64,000 nucleotides of DNA from Actinomycetota bacterium. Lineage in GTDB: Bacteria; Actinomycetota; Humimicrobiia; Humimicrobiales; Humimicrobiaceae. Shown piece after piece: positions 34,674 to 42,795 of the stretch. Position numbers and translations under genes: made by a program. The stretch is from positions 12,592 to 76,591 of the forward strand of contig JAMCSM010000111.1 in assembly GCA_023380915.1 (NCBI GenBank), read 5' to 3'. The notes below the pieces were generated by a model, which worked only from the letters and a program-made list of their open reading frames with translations, was not told the DNA's origin and did no database searches. Position 1 is the stretch's first letter. Each line of letters begins with the position of its first letter.

Positions 34674-36356
34674 TTATTTTCTCCGCGCTGTTTTTTTAAA
34701 AAACCTCTTTTTACCTCCGAAAGACGAATTTGGCCTCCGGGTTTTTGTGCCGCCACCACTTGAGCCGTCTACCCTTATCTTCCTTCCTTTATAGACCTCA
34801 TTTTCAAATGAATCAAGGACATCCGGCAAAAAAGGATTCTTTATGTCAATAAAAGAATAAGCCACTTTGACATTTATCCTTTCAAACGCTTCTGCGGACA
34901 GTCCTGTCATTTCCATAAGATAATTCTGCATCCTGCCTGTATTAAAACCGTCCATGGTGCCAAGGTTTATAAACATGCTGCTGCCTTTTTTATTTGCACC
35001 TTTGGCTCTTATATGATCTTTCTTTAAAAAATCTATATTTAAGTCTTCTTCTTCCCTGTAATATTCTATGAAACGATTGAATTCAAGGGAAACGATCCGT
35101 TTTATAAGCTCGTCCTTATCAATATCTTTAAGCTCATCATATATTGCAGCAAGGTATTTGGAGATTTCCTCCCTGTCTATCTCTACTTTCTGTATCTTTT
35201 TCATAAGCGCCATAAGCTGAGCCTCACATACTTCTACACCGCCTGGTACCTTTGCATAAACAAGTTTTGTGTTTATCTGTTTTTCTATCTGCCTTATTTT
35301 ATCCATATCCTTTGTATTGGCAATCGAGACCGTTACTCCTGACTTTCCCGCCCTTGCAGTTCTTCCGCTTCTGTGCGTATAGATCTCTGTCTCGTCAGGC
35401 AGCCTGTAATTTATTACATGGCTTACATTATTTACATCTATGCCTCTAGCGGCCACATCTGTCGCAACCAGCAGCTGCAGGGACCTATCCCTGTAATGCT
35501 TCATGACCTTGTCACGCAAAGTCTGGCTTAGGTCACCATGCAGGGAATCGGCATTATAGCCGTCATTTATAAGCCTTTCAGATATTTCCTGGGTCTCTGT
35601 CTTTGTCCTGCAAAACACTATTGCAAAAATATCAGGGTTTGCATCCACAATCCTCTTTAATGCCTTATAGCGGTCCTGCTCGTGCACTACATAATAAATA
35701 TGTTCGATATTTTCTGCTGCCGAATTCTTTGCTCCGACGGTGATCTCGTAAGGATTACTTAAATACCTTGATGTTATTGCATGAATTCCATCAGGCATGG
35801 TAGCTGCAAACAGCCAGGTTTGCTTATCAGCAGGTGTAAACTCAAGTATTGCATCAATATCCTCCTGGAAACCCATATTCAGCATCTCATCAGCTTCATC
35901 AAGAACTACATATTTAACGGTAGAAATATTTATCTTCTTCCTTCTTATAAGGTCCGTAAGGCGGCCGGGTGTTGCAACCACTATATGCACGCCTCTTTTT
36001 ATACTGCTTATCTGGTTTTCTATACTTGCACCTCCATAAACCGCAGCTATTTTTACTTCACCAAGATACCTGCAGTAATTCTCAAGGTCTTTTGCAATCT
36101 GGACACAAAGTTCCCTTGTGGGAGCAAGTATAAGCCCCTGTATTGTCCTTGAGTCCGCATTTATAAGGCCGATAAGCGGCAGCCCGAAAGCAGCAGTTTT
36201 TCCGGTTCCCGTCTGAGCCATACCAATAAAATTTCTGCGGCCGTCTTTAAGGATTGGTATTGATTGCTCCTGTATGGGGGTAAGTTTTTCAAAACCCAAC
36301 TCAATAATTGCCTTAACTAATTCTTTTCTTATTCCAAATTCTTCAAACTGATTCAT
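34674..36356 (-). CDS. DEAD-box RNA helicase (CsdA/DeaD-like)
   Basis: A 560-residue ATP-dependent RNA helicase. Order of motifs from the start: FEKLTPIQEQSIPILKDGR (Q motif), MAQTGTGKTAAFGLPL, APTRELCVQIAKDLE, VATPGRLTDLI, VLDEADEMLNMGF, FAATMPDGI, FCRTKTETQEISERL, ATDVAARGIDV, HRSGRTARAGKSG. The C-terminal DbpA-type RNA-binding domain spans GSSMFINLGTMDGFNTGRMQ to the end of AYSFIDI, followed by a basic tail (KRFFKKTARRK). The start is MNQFEEF at 36356; an upstream in-frame TTG extension of 28 residues has no family match. It is convergent with the flavoprotein gene and flanked by a repeated 3' end of it. Confidence 0.95.
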   Translation of the reverse strand: MNQFEEFGIRKELVKAIIELGFEKLTPIQEQSIPILKDGRRNFIGMAQTGTGKTAAFGLPLIGLINADSRTIQGLILAPTRELCVQIAKDLENYCRYLGEVKIAAVYGGASIENQISSIKRGVHIVVATPGRLTDLIRRKKINISTVKYVVLDEADEMLNMGFQEDIDAILEFTPADKQTWLFAATMPDGIHAITSRYLSNPYEITVGAKNSAAENIEHIYYVVHEQDRYKALKRIVDANPDIFAIVFCRTKTETQEISERLINDGYNADSLHGDLSQTLRDKVMKHYRDRSLQLLVATDVAARGIDVNNVSHVINYRLPDETEIYTHRSGRTARAGKSGVTVSIANTKDMDKIRQIEKQINTKLVYAKVPGGVEVCEAQLMALMKKIQKVEIDREEISKYLAAIYDELKDIDKDELIKRIVSLEFNRFIEYYREEEDLNIDFLKKDHIRAKGANKKGSSMFINLGTMDGFNTGRMQNYLMEMTGLSAEAFERINVKVAYSFIDIKNPFLPDVLDSFENEVYKGRKIRVDGSSGGGTKTRRPNSSFGGKKRFFKKTARRK

Positions 36357-36570
36357 TTTATTTTTGTTCCAATACAAATAATATTTAATAATCCGATGGT
36401 TTAAGGTGATGTTAAACGAAGGTAAAGATTTCCTGCTCAAGACCTATAAAACTTTAAAGACAGACATCAATCCGTGCATATGGTGATATCCGGCTTTGCA
36501 TCAATGTATTATTATAACAGGATAAAAAATTAAAGCACGAAAAATAAAAAGCGAGTTATTTTAAATCAGC

Positions 36571-36614
36571 GAACGGCTCCTATCTTAGCTGGGACAGAAG
36601 GATATAATTTTTAA
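36571..36614. repeat. Second copy of the rhodanese-fusion gene's 3' end
   Basis: Bases 36571-36614 match 34615-34658 with 5 differences in 44 positions, in the same orientation. Both encode NGSYLSWDR followed by two residues and a stop. The two copies enclose the DEAD-box gene. Confidence 0.8.
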
Positions 36615-36673
36615 AAATTTTAATTTTTTCTTGCCTTATAAAAATCTGCCAGTATAATGGTAAAACTAATGGC

Positions 36674-36761
36674 TAAAATATTATTTTAATAACAATTAAT
36701 CTATTAAATAAAGATTTGTTTAATAGATTAAATAATTTTTTAATATTAAAATAATATTTTA
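36674..36761. repeat. 88-bp nested inverted repeat before a lipoprotein gene
   Basis: Outer arms of 18 bases match perfectly (36674-36691 TAAAATATTATTTTAATA with 36744-36761). Inner arms of 13 bases also match perfectly (TTAATCTATTAAA 36696-36708 with 36719-36731). The whole could extrude as a cruciform or fold in RNA as a long stem 35 bases before the lipoprotein start. Confidence 0.8.
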
Positions 36762-36796
36762 CTGCTAAAGCTAAAAAAGAATGTGAGGTGAAGAAA

Positions 36797-37090
36797 ATGG
36801 TTAAATCAAAAAGATATCTGGCAGTTTTAGTTATAGCAATAGCAGTGATAGTTTTAACCTTTGCATTTGTTGGCTGCAAAAAGCAACCTGCTACAGAAAC
36901 ATCTGCTACTCAAACTGAAACTTCAGTTGAAACAACAAAGGAAGCTCCGGCAACAGAAACCACCGTTGAAGAATCTACTACAGAATCAACATCTGCTGAA
37001 ACTACAACAACAGCAGCTTCTACTGAAACATCTTCTGAAGAATCATCAACAACTGTTGAGAGCACTACAACAACCAGTGCTTCTAAATAA
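36797..37090 (+). CDS. Orphan lipoprotein made only of a Thr/Ser/Glu-rich tether
   Basis: A 97-residue protein: signal peptide MVKSKRYLAVLVIAIAVIVL with lipobox FVGC, then about 70 residues of Thr, Ser, Glu and Ala with no folded domain. ATG at 36797 lies 5 bases after GAGGTGA; the GTG at 36788 would absorb the ribosome site. The tail resembles the tethers of the binding proteins in this window but with nothing attached. A terminator follows at 37167. It may be a surface spacer lipoprotein, possibly glycosylated, or a solute-binding protein that lost its domain. Confidence 0.7.
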   Translation: MVKSKRYLAVLVIAIAVIVLTFAFVGCKKQPATETSATQTETSVETTKEAPATETTVEESTTESTSAETTTTAASTETSSEESSTTVESTTTTSASK

Positions 37091-37166
37091 TTATGCACTA
37101 TAATCAGAAGTACAGATAATTTAAAATAAATTAATATAAATTAATATAATAAATTATTTTAAAATT

Positions 37167-37188
37167 GGATGGGTACAAATACCCATCC
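37167..37188 (+). terminator. Terminator after the orphan lipoprotein
   Basis: GGATGGGTA (37167-37175) pairs with TACCCATCC (37180-37188) over the tetraloop CAAA, followed by TTAATTATCTTT. Confidence 0.7.
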
Positions 37189-37244
37189 TTAATTATCTTT
37201 AATTTTAAAACTTCATTTTTCATGCATCATTGCTTAGTATCATT

Positions 37245-37320
37245 CTGAAAAGTGATATTAAAAATAATTTAGGGGATTATTGCAACCTCCCTTATCTTTA
37301 CTTCTAAATGAAGATGAGGG
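37245..37320. repeat. 76-bp direct repeat, copy A (end of an M23 peptidase gene)
   Basis: Identical to 38185-38260 except for two bases. On the minus strand it encodes PHLHLEVKIREVAIIP and a stop, the C-terminal motif of M23 metallopeptidases. It abuts the 3' end of the VapC gene. Confidence 0.9.
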
Positions 37321-37326
37321 CCACTT

Positions 37327-37761
37327 TTAAGGCATAGATATTAATCTTACAAATTGAGGTGCTATTCTTATGAAGTCATTTACATTCAAGGTTAGTATTT
37401 TATCAATATTTATCTTTTTAGCAGCACATAAAATCAATCCATCGTAACTTGCTCCGCCGAAGATATTTCCGGAAGCAAGTTCATTCAGTAATCTGATGTA
37501 GTCATTAGTGTTATATTTTATAATCTCAAAGTTTGAAATGACGTTTTCCTTAATTAGATTAACTGCAAGGGATGGGTATATCTTCGGGATTAAAGGCAGG
37601 GTTGTTAAGATAGAGTAAGATTCCAGGAGCGAATGAACAGAAACTGCGCCATCGATTTCTTTTTTTTTGACTTTTTGCAGCCATGGCAGTGAATTCTCAT
37701 GCTCTGGATGTGCCATTACAAATGCAGCAATTAAAACCGATGTGTCAAAAAATACTTTCAA
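37327..37761 (-). CDS. vapC: PIN-domain toxin (VapC), second pair
   Basis: A 144-residue PIN RNase. N-terminal MKVFFDTSVLIAAFV carries the first Asp (residue 6), SVHSLLESYSILTTLP the Glu near 47, and ASYDGLILCAAKKI plus ILTLNVNDFIRIAP the remaining Asp residues. It overlaps the antitoxin gene by 4 bases. Only 6 bases separate its stop from copy A of the 76-bp repeat, so the module and the repeat form one unit. Confidence 0.9.
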   Translation of the reverse strand: MKVFFDTSVLIAAFVMAHPEHENSLPWLQKVKKKEIDGAVSVHSLLESYSILTTLPLIPKIYPSLAVNLIKENVISNFEIIKYNTNDYIRLLNELASGNIFGGASYDGLILCAAKKINIDKILTLNVNDFIRIAPQFVRLISMP

Positions 37762-38033
37762 AAACTAATGTCCTTTGCTATTTTTTTTATTCTATCTTCC
37801 CTATCTTTCTTTAAGAAATCTCTAAAATCTTCTGTTGGTTCAGAACAGACAACGATAATTCCATCTTTGTCCGTCACAAAAGGAATGGAAATCTCAGGAT
37901 GAACAATTATTCCGTCTTCTCCCTCTTCGAGTAAAACTTCGGAATTAATTCTAAGACCAAAGTCATTTCTCATTTTTTTTGGAATTATAATTCTTCCAAA
38001 TTTGTCAATTTTGGTTTTTATTCTTATTGTCAA
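37758..38033 (-). CDS. vapB: AbrB-type antitoxin (VapB), second pair
   Basis: A 91-residue AbrB/MazE-fold antitoxin. The DNA-binding loop-hinge reads KIDKFGRIIIPKKMRNDFGL followed by RINSEVLLEEGEDGIIVHPE. The acidic/basic tail (EDFRDFLKKDREDRIKKIAK) should neutralise VapC. ATG follows AGGAGATTATTAAGTTGACA on the minus strand, so the ribosome site is 13 bases off and weakish. Confidence 0.88.
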   Translation of the reverse strand: MTIRIKTKIDKFGRIIIPKKMRNDFGLRINSEVLLEEGEDGIIVHPEISIPFVTDKDGIIVVCSEPTEDFRDFLKKDREDRIKKIAKDISF

Positions 38034-38184
38034 CTTAATAATCTCCTGATTCAGTAATTACTGTTTACTTAATCTTTTATATTTTGTTAATTGCCATTAT
38101 ATTATGGTTTTTGGCAAATTTCAATGCCAAAATTTCTGTTTCTCAAAATAATATTTTGTTAAAGATTTTTTTCAAGTATCTGTC

Positions 38185-38260
38185 CTGAAAAGTGATATTA
38201 AAAATAATTTAGGGGGTTATTGCAACCTCCCTTGTCTTTACTTCTAAATGAAGATGAGGG
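38185..38260. repeat. 76-bp direct repeat, copy B
   Basis: Second copy, 940 bases from copy A in the same orientation. It forms the end of the M23 peptidase remnant (PHLHLEVKTREVAITP and stop). Confidence 0.9.
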
Positions 38261-38340
38261 AATGTAGTATATCCTGTTGTTCCGACATAACCGATCAACT
38301 GGTCTTTCTGAACAAATTGTCCTATCATACAATATTTTTT
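38209..38340 (-). pseudogene. C-terminal remnant of an M23 metallopeptidase
   Basis: The minus strand reads GQFVQKDQLIGYVGTTGYTT then FPHLHLEVKTREVAITP, the end of a LytM/M23 peptidoglycan endopeptidase including the HLHxE zinc motif. The catalytic N-terminal part (HxxxD and its strand) is missing; upstream residues in the same frame look random. It shares its last 76 bases with copy A beyond the VapBC module. Confidence 0.65.
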
Positions 38341-38409
38341 AGAAAAGTCGGGAAACATGATATTATAAATAATCTTTAAAATAATAAAAGACTTAATATA
38401 AACATTTTT

Positions 38410-38499
38410 ATGGAACAAAAATATTCAAAAAAAATATCCTCAAGATTAAAAATATCAGATACAAGAGTTTCTGCTGCATTGGAACTTCTCGGATTTTGA
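38410..38499 (+). pseudogene. N-terminal fragment of Tex-like RNA-binding protein
   Basis: MEQKYSKKISSRLKISDTRV followed by SAALELLGF and a stop. It resembles the start of Tex (S1 accessory factor) proteins, where the same helix is followed by DEGATVPFIARYRKE. Only 29 residues remain. It is fused head-on to a VapB tail, showing a deletion junction. Confidence 0.4.
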
Positions 38500-38590
38500 A
38501 AATTTGATAAAAGATTTAAGAGATGAAAGGATAAAAAAGTCATCGGAAATGAAGATTTTTTTTGATACCTCAATTTTAGTAGCAGCTTAA
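38492..38590 (+). pseudogene. VapB tail and VapC head remnant
   Basis: DFENLIKDLRDERIKKSSE is followed directly by MKIFFDTSILVAA and a stop at 38588. The second part equals the start of the intact VapC at 37327 (MKVFFDTSVLIAA). So part of a third toxin-antitoxin pair survives at its gene junction. Confidence 0.6.
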
Positions 38591-38620
38591 CATAAAACCC
38601 ACTATCAAATATTACATCAA

Positions 38621-39214
38621 TTAAACAAAAGTAATAAATTCTTTTATAATAACTACAATATAAACAATACCCAGTAATAGCCATCCCCACAGTGGCAAGA
38701 TAAATGGTGTTCGTGCTTTATATTGCAAAAATTTATCACCAAACTTCGGCAATAATCTTGTTTTTTCTTCATATCTTGAAGCAATTATTGCAATAATTAA
38801 AAGAATAGGCATTTCAAGAAAAAGTTTTAATGTTCCAAACACAAATATAGTTCCACTTATAATCAGGATATGACCTAAATATAGAGGATGCCTTATCCAC
38901 TGATAAGCACCATCTATAGCAAGACTTTCAGGTAAAGTATGCATTTGACCGGGTATTTTAATAAGAAATGGTATTGCCCTCACCCAAAGAATAAGTGCAG
39001 TTAATATCATAAAAAGCCCAATAAAAGTAAAAATATTAAATAAAAAATGATTAAATGAAAGATATATGGAAATAACCCATGGACCATATAAAATTATTAT
39101 ATTTACAAACCCTAACAAGAATCCAAACAAAGTTTTCTGTAATATCCTATATTCGATCCAGCCAATAGGAAGTACAAGCAAGGAAATAATTGGCAAAAGA
39201 TAAATTGAAATCAT
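38621..39214 (-). CDS. Isoprenylcysteine/phospholipid methyltransferase-like membrane protein
   Basis: A 197-residue integral membrane protein with about five helices. The conserved SAM-binding block of the ICMT/PEMT family is present: GAYQWIRHPLYLGHILIISG near residues 103-122, then EEKTRLLPKFGDKFLQYKAR and TPFILP. Members methylate membrane lipids or small molecules such as mercaptans; the substrate here is unknown. Single gene, no obvious operon. Confidence 0.8.
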   Translation of the reverse strand: MISIYLLPIISLLVLPIGWIEYRILQKTLFGFLLGFVNIIILYGPWVISIYLSFNHFLFNIFTFIGLFMILTALILWVRAIPFLIKIPGQMHTLPESLAIDGAYQWIRHPLYLGHILIISGTIFVFGTLKLFLEMPILLIIAIIASRYEEKTRLLPKFGDKFLQYKARTPFILPLWGWLLLGIVYIVVIIKEFITFV

Positions 39215-39343
39215 TTATAACCTTCTATTCAATATCCTTATCACTACCATGTCGATGGATAAATAAGGATACTTTAATTAATTGATTTAAAAGCAATAAG
39301 ATTATCTTAATTTTTAATTAACAACTTAAAATATTTTAAAATT

Positions 39344-39475
39344 TATTGACTGCGTGGAGAAGAGACAGACTGTCTTTCAATTAAATTAGGCTCCAAAATT
39401 ATTTTTTTATCTTTTAGCCTTTTCCCCTCAATTAAATTTAACATTAAATTCATCCCTGTTTCTCCCAGATATTAT
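39344..39475 (-). pseudogene. C-terminal remnant of a LacI-family regulator
   Basis: The minus strand reads LGETGMNLMLNLIEGKRLKD and then KKIILEPNLIERQSVSSPRS followed by a stop. This is the standard end of LacI/GalR proteins (G..A...L...I.G......I.LEP.LI.R.S). Nothing of the HTH or ligand domain is left. It lies back to back with the truncated isomerase gene that it may once have controlled. Confidence 0.65.
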
Positions 39476-39530
39476 AGCTTTTAATTTTTAAAGTAAAGAT
39501 TTTTTTAATTAAATTTAACGGGAGAAGATT

Positions 39531-39845
39531 ATGAAACCTAAAATCAGTTCTCATCTTTGGGTGCTCGGTTCCTTTTCTGAAAGATATGTACCTTCAGGCT
39601 ATTTTGAAGATATGAAGCTGGAGGAAAAACTTGAAATCATGTCCGCAACAGAAGGATTTGACGGACTGCTTATTTTTTATCCAACAAATCCTTTACCGAA
39701 AGATCCGTCTAAAATAAAAAAATTACTTAAAAATTATGTGTTAAATACATATACATCGTGCACCCATAAGTATAAGGACATAGGTTACTTTAATGAATAC
39801 TTGTTTAAAGACATCGTACACTTATTACCTATATGCTGTGCTTAA
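39531..39845 (+). pseudogene. Truncated sugar isomerase/epimerase
   Basis: The first 75 residues match the start of xylose-isomerase-like TIM barrels (SSHLWVLGSFSERYVPSGYF, then EGFDGLLIFYPTNP and KIKKLLKNY). From about base 39760 the frame changes to unrelated sequence (TYTSCTHKYKDIGYFNEYLF) where a repeat region begins, so the gene was cut by an insertion. The remaining ORF ends by chance at 39845. Confidence 0.6.
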
Positions 39846-39938
39846 GAATCAATTATATAAGCCAGCTAATAAACCTCTGGGTAACCTATGTACTTGTATT
39901 TTAACTCATTAACATGGGTAACCTATGTCTTTGTATTT
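39777..39938. repeat. Relic of an insertion-element end
   Basis: Two direct copies of GGGTAACCTATGT plus CTTTGTATTT-like sequence (39879-39901 and 39916-39938) and one inverted copy, GACATAGGTTAC (39777-39788). CTATATGCT (39829 region) and AGCATATAG (39947 region) also face each other. The arrangement looks like terminal repeats of a deleted IS or a small non-autonomous element. Confidence 0.55.
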
Positions 39939-40004
39939 ATTACTTAGCATATAGAATGGTAATGTTATATAATTTTTTTAATTGTCAGAATAGGAGGTTT
40001 TTTT

Positions 40005-40469
40005 ATGGCTGCTAAAAAAACATGGAAAGAAAAACTTTATAACTCAAAAGGTTTACCTAAAATTCAGGTTATTGATGAAAAAATGTCAAAAAGATGGGGA
40101 CTTGGCACATTTGTGATTCCTGCGCCCATAGAAGTATTTGAAATTATGAAGAGTGTACCTGAAGGGAAATTAATTACTATTACAGAAATAAGGCAGATTC
40201 TTGCTAAAAAGCACGATACTTCAATAGCTTGTCCGCTGACAACAGGAATTTTTGCATGGGTTTCTGCTAATGCTTCTGAAGAAGCAAGGGCAAGCGGTGA
40301 AGATGAATGCATTCCCTACTGGAGAACACTTAAGTCAGATGGATCTTTAAATGAAAAATATCCTGGAGGCATTGATCAGCAGAAATTTTATCTTGAAGCA
40401 GAGGGGCATAAAGTTATTAAAAAGGGAAAGAAATATATTGTTGAAAATTTTCAGCAATATCTGTTATAA
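40005..40469 (+). CDS. MGMT family (alkyltransferase-like) protein
   Basis: A 154-residue relative of the O6-methylguanine-DNA methyltransferase C-domain. Seen: GTFVIPAPIEVFEIMKSVPE near residue 34, LITITEIRQILAKKHDTSIA near 60, CPLTTGIFAWVSANA near 80 and IPYWRTLKSDGSLNEKYPGG near 105. The PCHR alkyl-acceptor motif is absent, so it is not a standard repair methyltransferase; it may bind damaged DNA as ATL proteins do. ATG follows GGAGG 8 bases upstream. Confidence 0.85.
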   Translation: MAAKKTWKEKLYNSKGLPKIQVIDEKMSKRWGLGTFVIPAPIEVFEIMKSVPEGKLITITEIRQILAKKHDTSIACPLTTGIFAWVSANASEEARASGEDECIPYWRTLKSDGSLNEKYPGGIDQQKFYLEAEGHKVIKKGKKYIVENFQQYLL

Positions 40470-40575
40470 AAACATCATATAGAAGAAAATCTATTTGTGT
40501 ACAAGCAAACAAGCAGGGACAAAATTTATTATTTATTTCCAGGCATGAATGGAATTATAAGCTGAATAGTATATC

Positions 40576-41412
40576 TTATTTATTTAAAAATAAAATAACA
40601 GCTTCCCTGATTTTAGTTCCATTTTCAGGTTCTTCATCAAATATAAAAGTTCCGTGAGATTTCCCGTCAAGGATTAATGTTTCTTTTGGCTCATTTGAAT
40701 TATCATAAAAGAAATTAACAGATTTAAAAGCATAAGTATCATCTTTAGACGCAATAAACAGTTTAGGACATTTCAGATCTTTAATTGCATTTTTGGCAGA
40801 AAGACCTTCGAATTCATCAGGGGCTGAAATGGTGATCAAACCGCTTACATCTGTTTCCGCTGCTGCAATAATGCTTGCAGTTCCACCCATGCTTGCACCC
40901 ATCAGATATATTTTGTCTAAGTTATACTGATTAATGTATTTTATTGCTGCCTCAAGATCTTTGTATATATTTGCTATTTCCTTTTTGCCTTCAGATTTTC
41001 CATAACCTCTGAAATCATAAGTCAGTGCAGCAATCTTATTTTCATTCAGAAATTTTGCAAATTCAAACCAGCTTGTTTGATCGGTAGGAAACATGTGTGA
41101 CAAAATTACTATCCTGTCGAAGCTACCAAAAATATTGCCATTAATATTTATGCCATCATCAGTTTTAAAATTAATTTCTCCCTGCGGAAGAGAGCTTTTT
41201 GTGCTTGTGGTTTCTTCAATTTTTGTACTGCTTTCAATTTTATCACCTGCTTCTGTGGATTTGCTGCTCTGGCTGCTTTCACTAATTACAGCAGTTGTTG
41301 TAATTTCGGAATTTGAAGTACCGGCAAAGGTGCTCTTGCAGCTTGATAATGAAATAATAAAGCTAAATGAAATTATTAAAATTGTAAAAATAAGAAATAA
41401 TTTTCTTTTCAT
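40576..41412 (-). CDS. Lipoprotein alpha/beta hydrolase
   Basis: A 278-residue exported hydrolase. Signal peptide MKRKLFLIFTILIISFSFII with lipobox LSSC, a Ser/Thr tether to about residue 75, then the fold: IVILSHMFPTDQTSWFEFAK, TYDFRGYGKSEGK, nucleophile loop YLMGASMGGTASI (Ser near 170), late Asp in IASKDDTYAFKS and His in DGKSHGTFIF. It would hydrolyse an ester or amide at the cell surface. Substrate unknown. Confidence 0.88.
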   Translation of the reverse strand: MKRKLFLIFTILIISFSFIISLSSCKSTFAGTSNSEITTTAVISESSQSSKSTEAGDKIESSTKIEETTSTKSSLPQGEINFKTDDGININGNIFGSFDRIVILSHMFPTDQTSWFEFAKFLNENKIAALTYDFRGYGKSEGKKEIANIYKDLEAAIKYINQYNLDKIYLMGASMGGTASIIAAAETDVSGLITISAPDEFEGLSAKNAIKDLKCPKLFIASKDDTYAFKSVNFFYDNSNEPKETLILDGKSHGTFIFDEEPENGTKIREAVILFLNK

Positions 41413-41529
41413 AATTTATCCAATCAAGTTATTTAAATATTAATAAAACAAATATATCAAGAAACAATATTACAAATAATAAGCTTTATTTGACTAATAA
41501 GAAAGTCCAAAACCCCGTACCCAATATAA

Positions 41530-42795
41530 TTAAATTAAAAGCCATTTCCATAATGGCATGAATACAATCTTTTTTCCTCTAATTATTTTTTCAGTTTCCC
41601 TATCCCAGGTTATAACCATTAAATTGTTACAACTTAAATCCTGGCTTGCTTCAATCAAGGCTTTGCTTTCTCTTTCTTCTGTTCCCATTTCTTCTATCCT
41701 GTAGCAAACCTGGATTAACTGCTCAATCTTAATTCCTTTTTTTAACAGAAAGTCAACTTCTTTATTATTCTTTGTTTTATAGGAAAAAACATCCTGATTT
41801 AATTTATATCCTCTCCTCAGAATTTCAACAAATACTAAATTTTCCATTAACTTTCCAGAATCTTGAGAAAATGGAGATGAGAGAAGAGAGCAAAAACCGT
41901 TATCAACAACATAAACCTTTTTAGGTGTTTTTATCTGTTCTTTTACTTTAAAAGAAAATCTATTCAAAATAAAAATTAAAAATGCTTCTTCAAGGTAATT
42001 TAAATAATTTTGCAGTGTAACTGTGCTTCTAAATTCTAATATATTCCTAAGCTTGGAAAAGCTAAATTCAGAAGAATAATTGCTATTTAAGTAATTATTC
42101 AAATCATAAATTTTCTGTGAGTATCTTAAGTTATACCTTTTTACCACATCTTTAAACAAAATGGAATTAGATAAGGTCTCTAAGTAGGTTCTATACTCAA
42201 TGTTTTTAACTACCACTTCGGGAAAACCTCCCTCTGTTAGATACTCATTTAAATAACTTAGGGTCTTGCCTTGGACTTCCGGAACAGCCACTTGTTCCTT
42301 TTTGATTTCCCATCCCTTAGCCTTTAAGAATTCTCTAAAACTGAAAGGAAATATTTCTATTGGGATATACCTTCCGGTTAAAACAGTTGCCAACTCTTTA
42401 CTTAATAGCTTTGCATTAGAGCCGGTTAGTATTAAATTGTACCCTCTCCTTTTAAGCTTATTAACAAAAATTTCCCAATCTTTTAGATTTTGTATTTCAT
42501 CGAAAAATAAATATTCACTGTCGGGGTATACTTCAAATAGTGCCTTTATAATATCATCATAATTTTCTACTTTCAGTAGATTTTCATCATCAAAATTTAA
42601 ATAAGCAAATTTCTTCCCTTTTAGAAGCAAGAAGGCTGCAATAGATTTACCTGATCTTCTGGGACCAGTAATTATTTTTATTAAATCACTGTCAATAAAT
42701 TTCCTGGCAAAATTAAGTTTTTCCCGAAAAACATATTCTTTGTTTATCAGATTTTCTTTTTCAAATTTATGTTGGTAAACTATATTTTTTATCAT
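41530..42795 (-). CDS. AAA ATPase with DUF4143 domain
   Basis: A 421-residue member of the archaeal/bacterial AAA_14-DUF4143 family. Walker A is IITGPRRSGKSIAAFLLLKG, Walker B YLFFDEIQNLKDWEIFVNKL, sensor LILTGSNAKLLSKELATVLT and the family signature GRYIPIEIFPFSFREFL. The DUF4143 half contains LQNYLNYLEEAFLIFIL and a PD-(D/E)XK-like VFVEILRRGYKLNQDVFSYK followed by VDFLLKKG. Start chosen at MIKNIVY (42795) over a TTG at 42816. Function of the family is not settled. Confidence 0.88.
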   Translation of the reverse strand: MIKNIVYQHKFEKENLINKEYVFREKLNFARKFIDSDLIKIITGPRRSGKSIAAFLLLKGKKFAYLNFDDENLLKVENYDDIIKALFEVYPDSEYLFFDEIQNLKDWEIFVNKLKRRGYNLILTGSNAKLLSKELATVLTGRYIPIEIFPFSFREFLKAKGWEIKKEQVAVPEVQGKTLSYLNEYLTEGGFPEVVVKNIEYRTYLETLSNSILFKDVVKRYNLRYSQKIYDLNNYLNSNYSSEFSFSKLRNILEFRSTVTLQNYLNYLEEAFLIFILNRFSFKVKEQIKTPKKVYVVDNGFCSLLSSPFSQDSGKLMENLVFVEILRRGYKLNQDVFSYKTKNNKEVDFLLKKGIKIEQLIQVCYRIEEMGTEERESKALIEASQDLSCNNLMVITWDRETEKIIRGKKIVFMPLWKWLLI

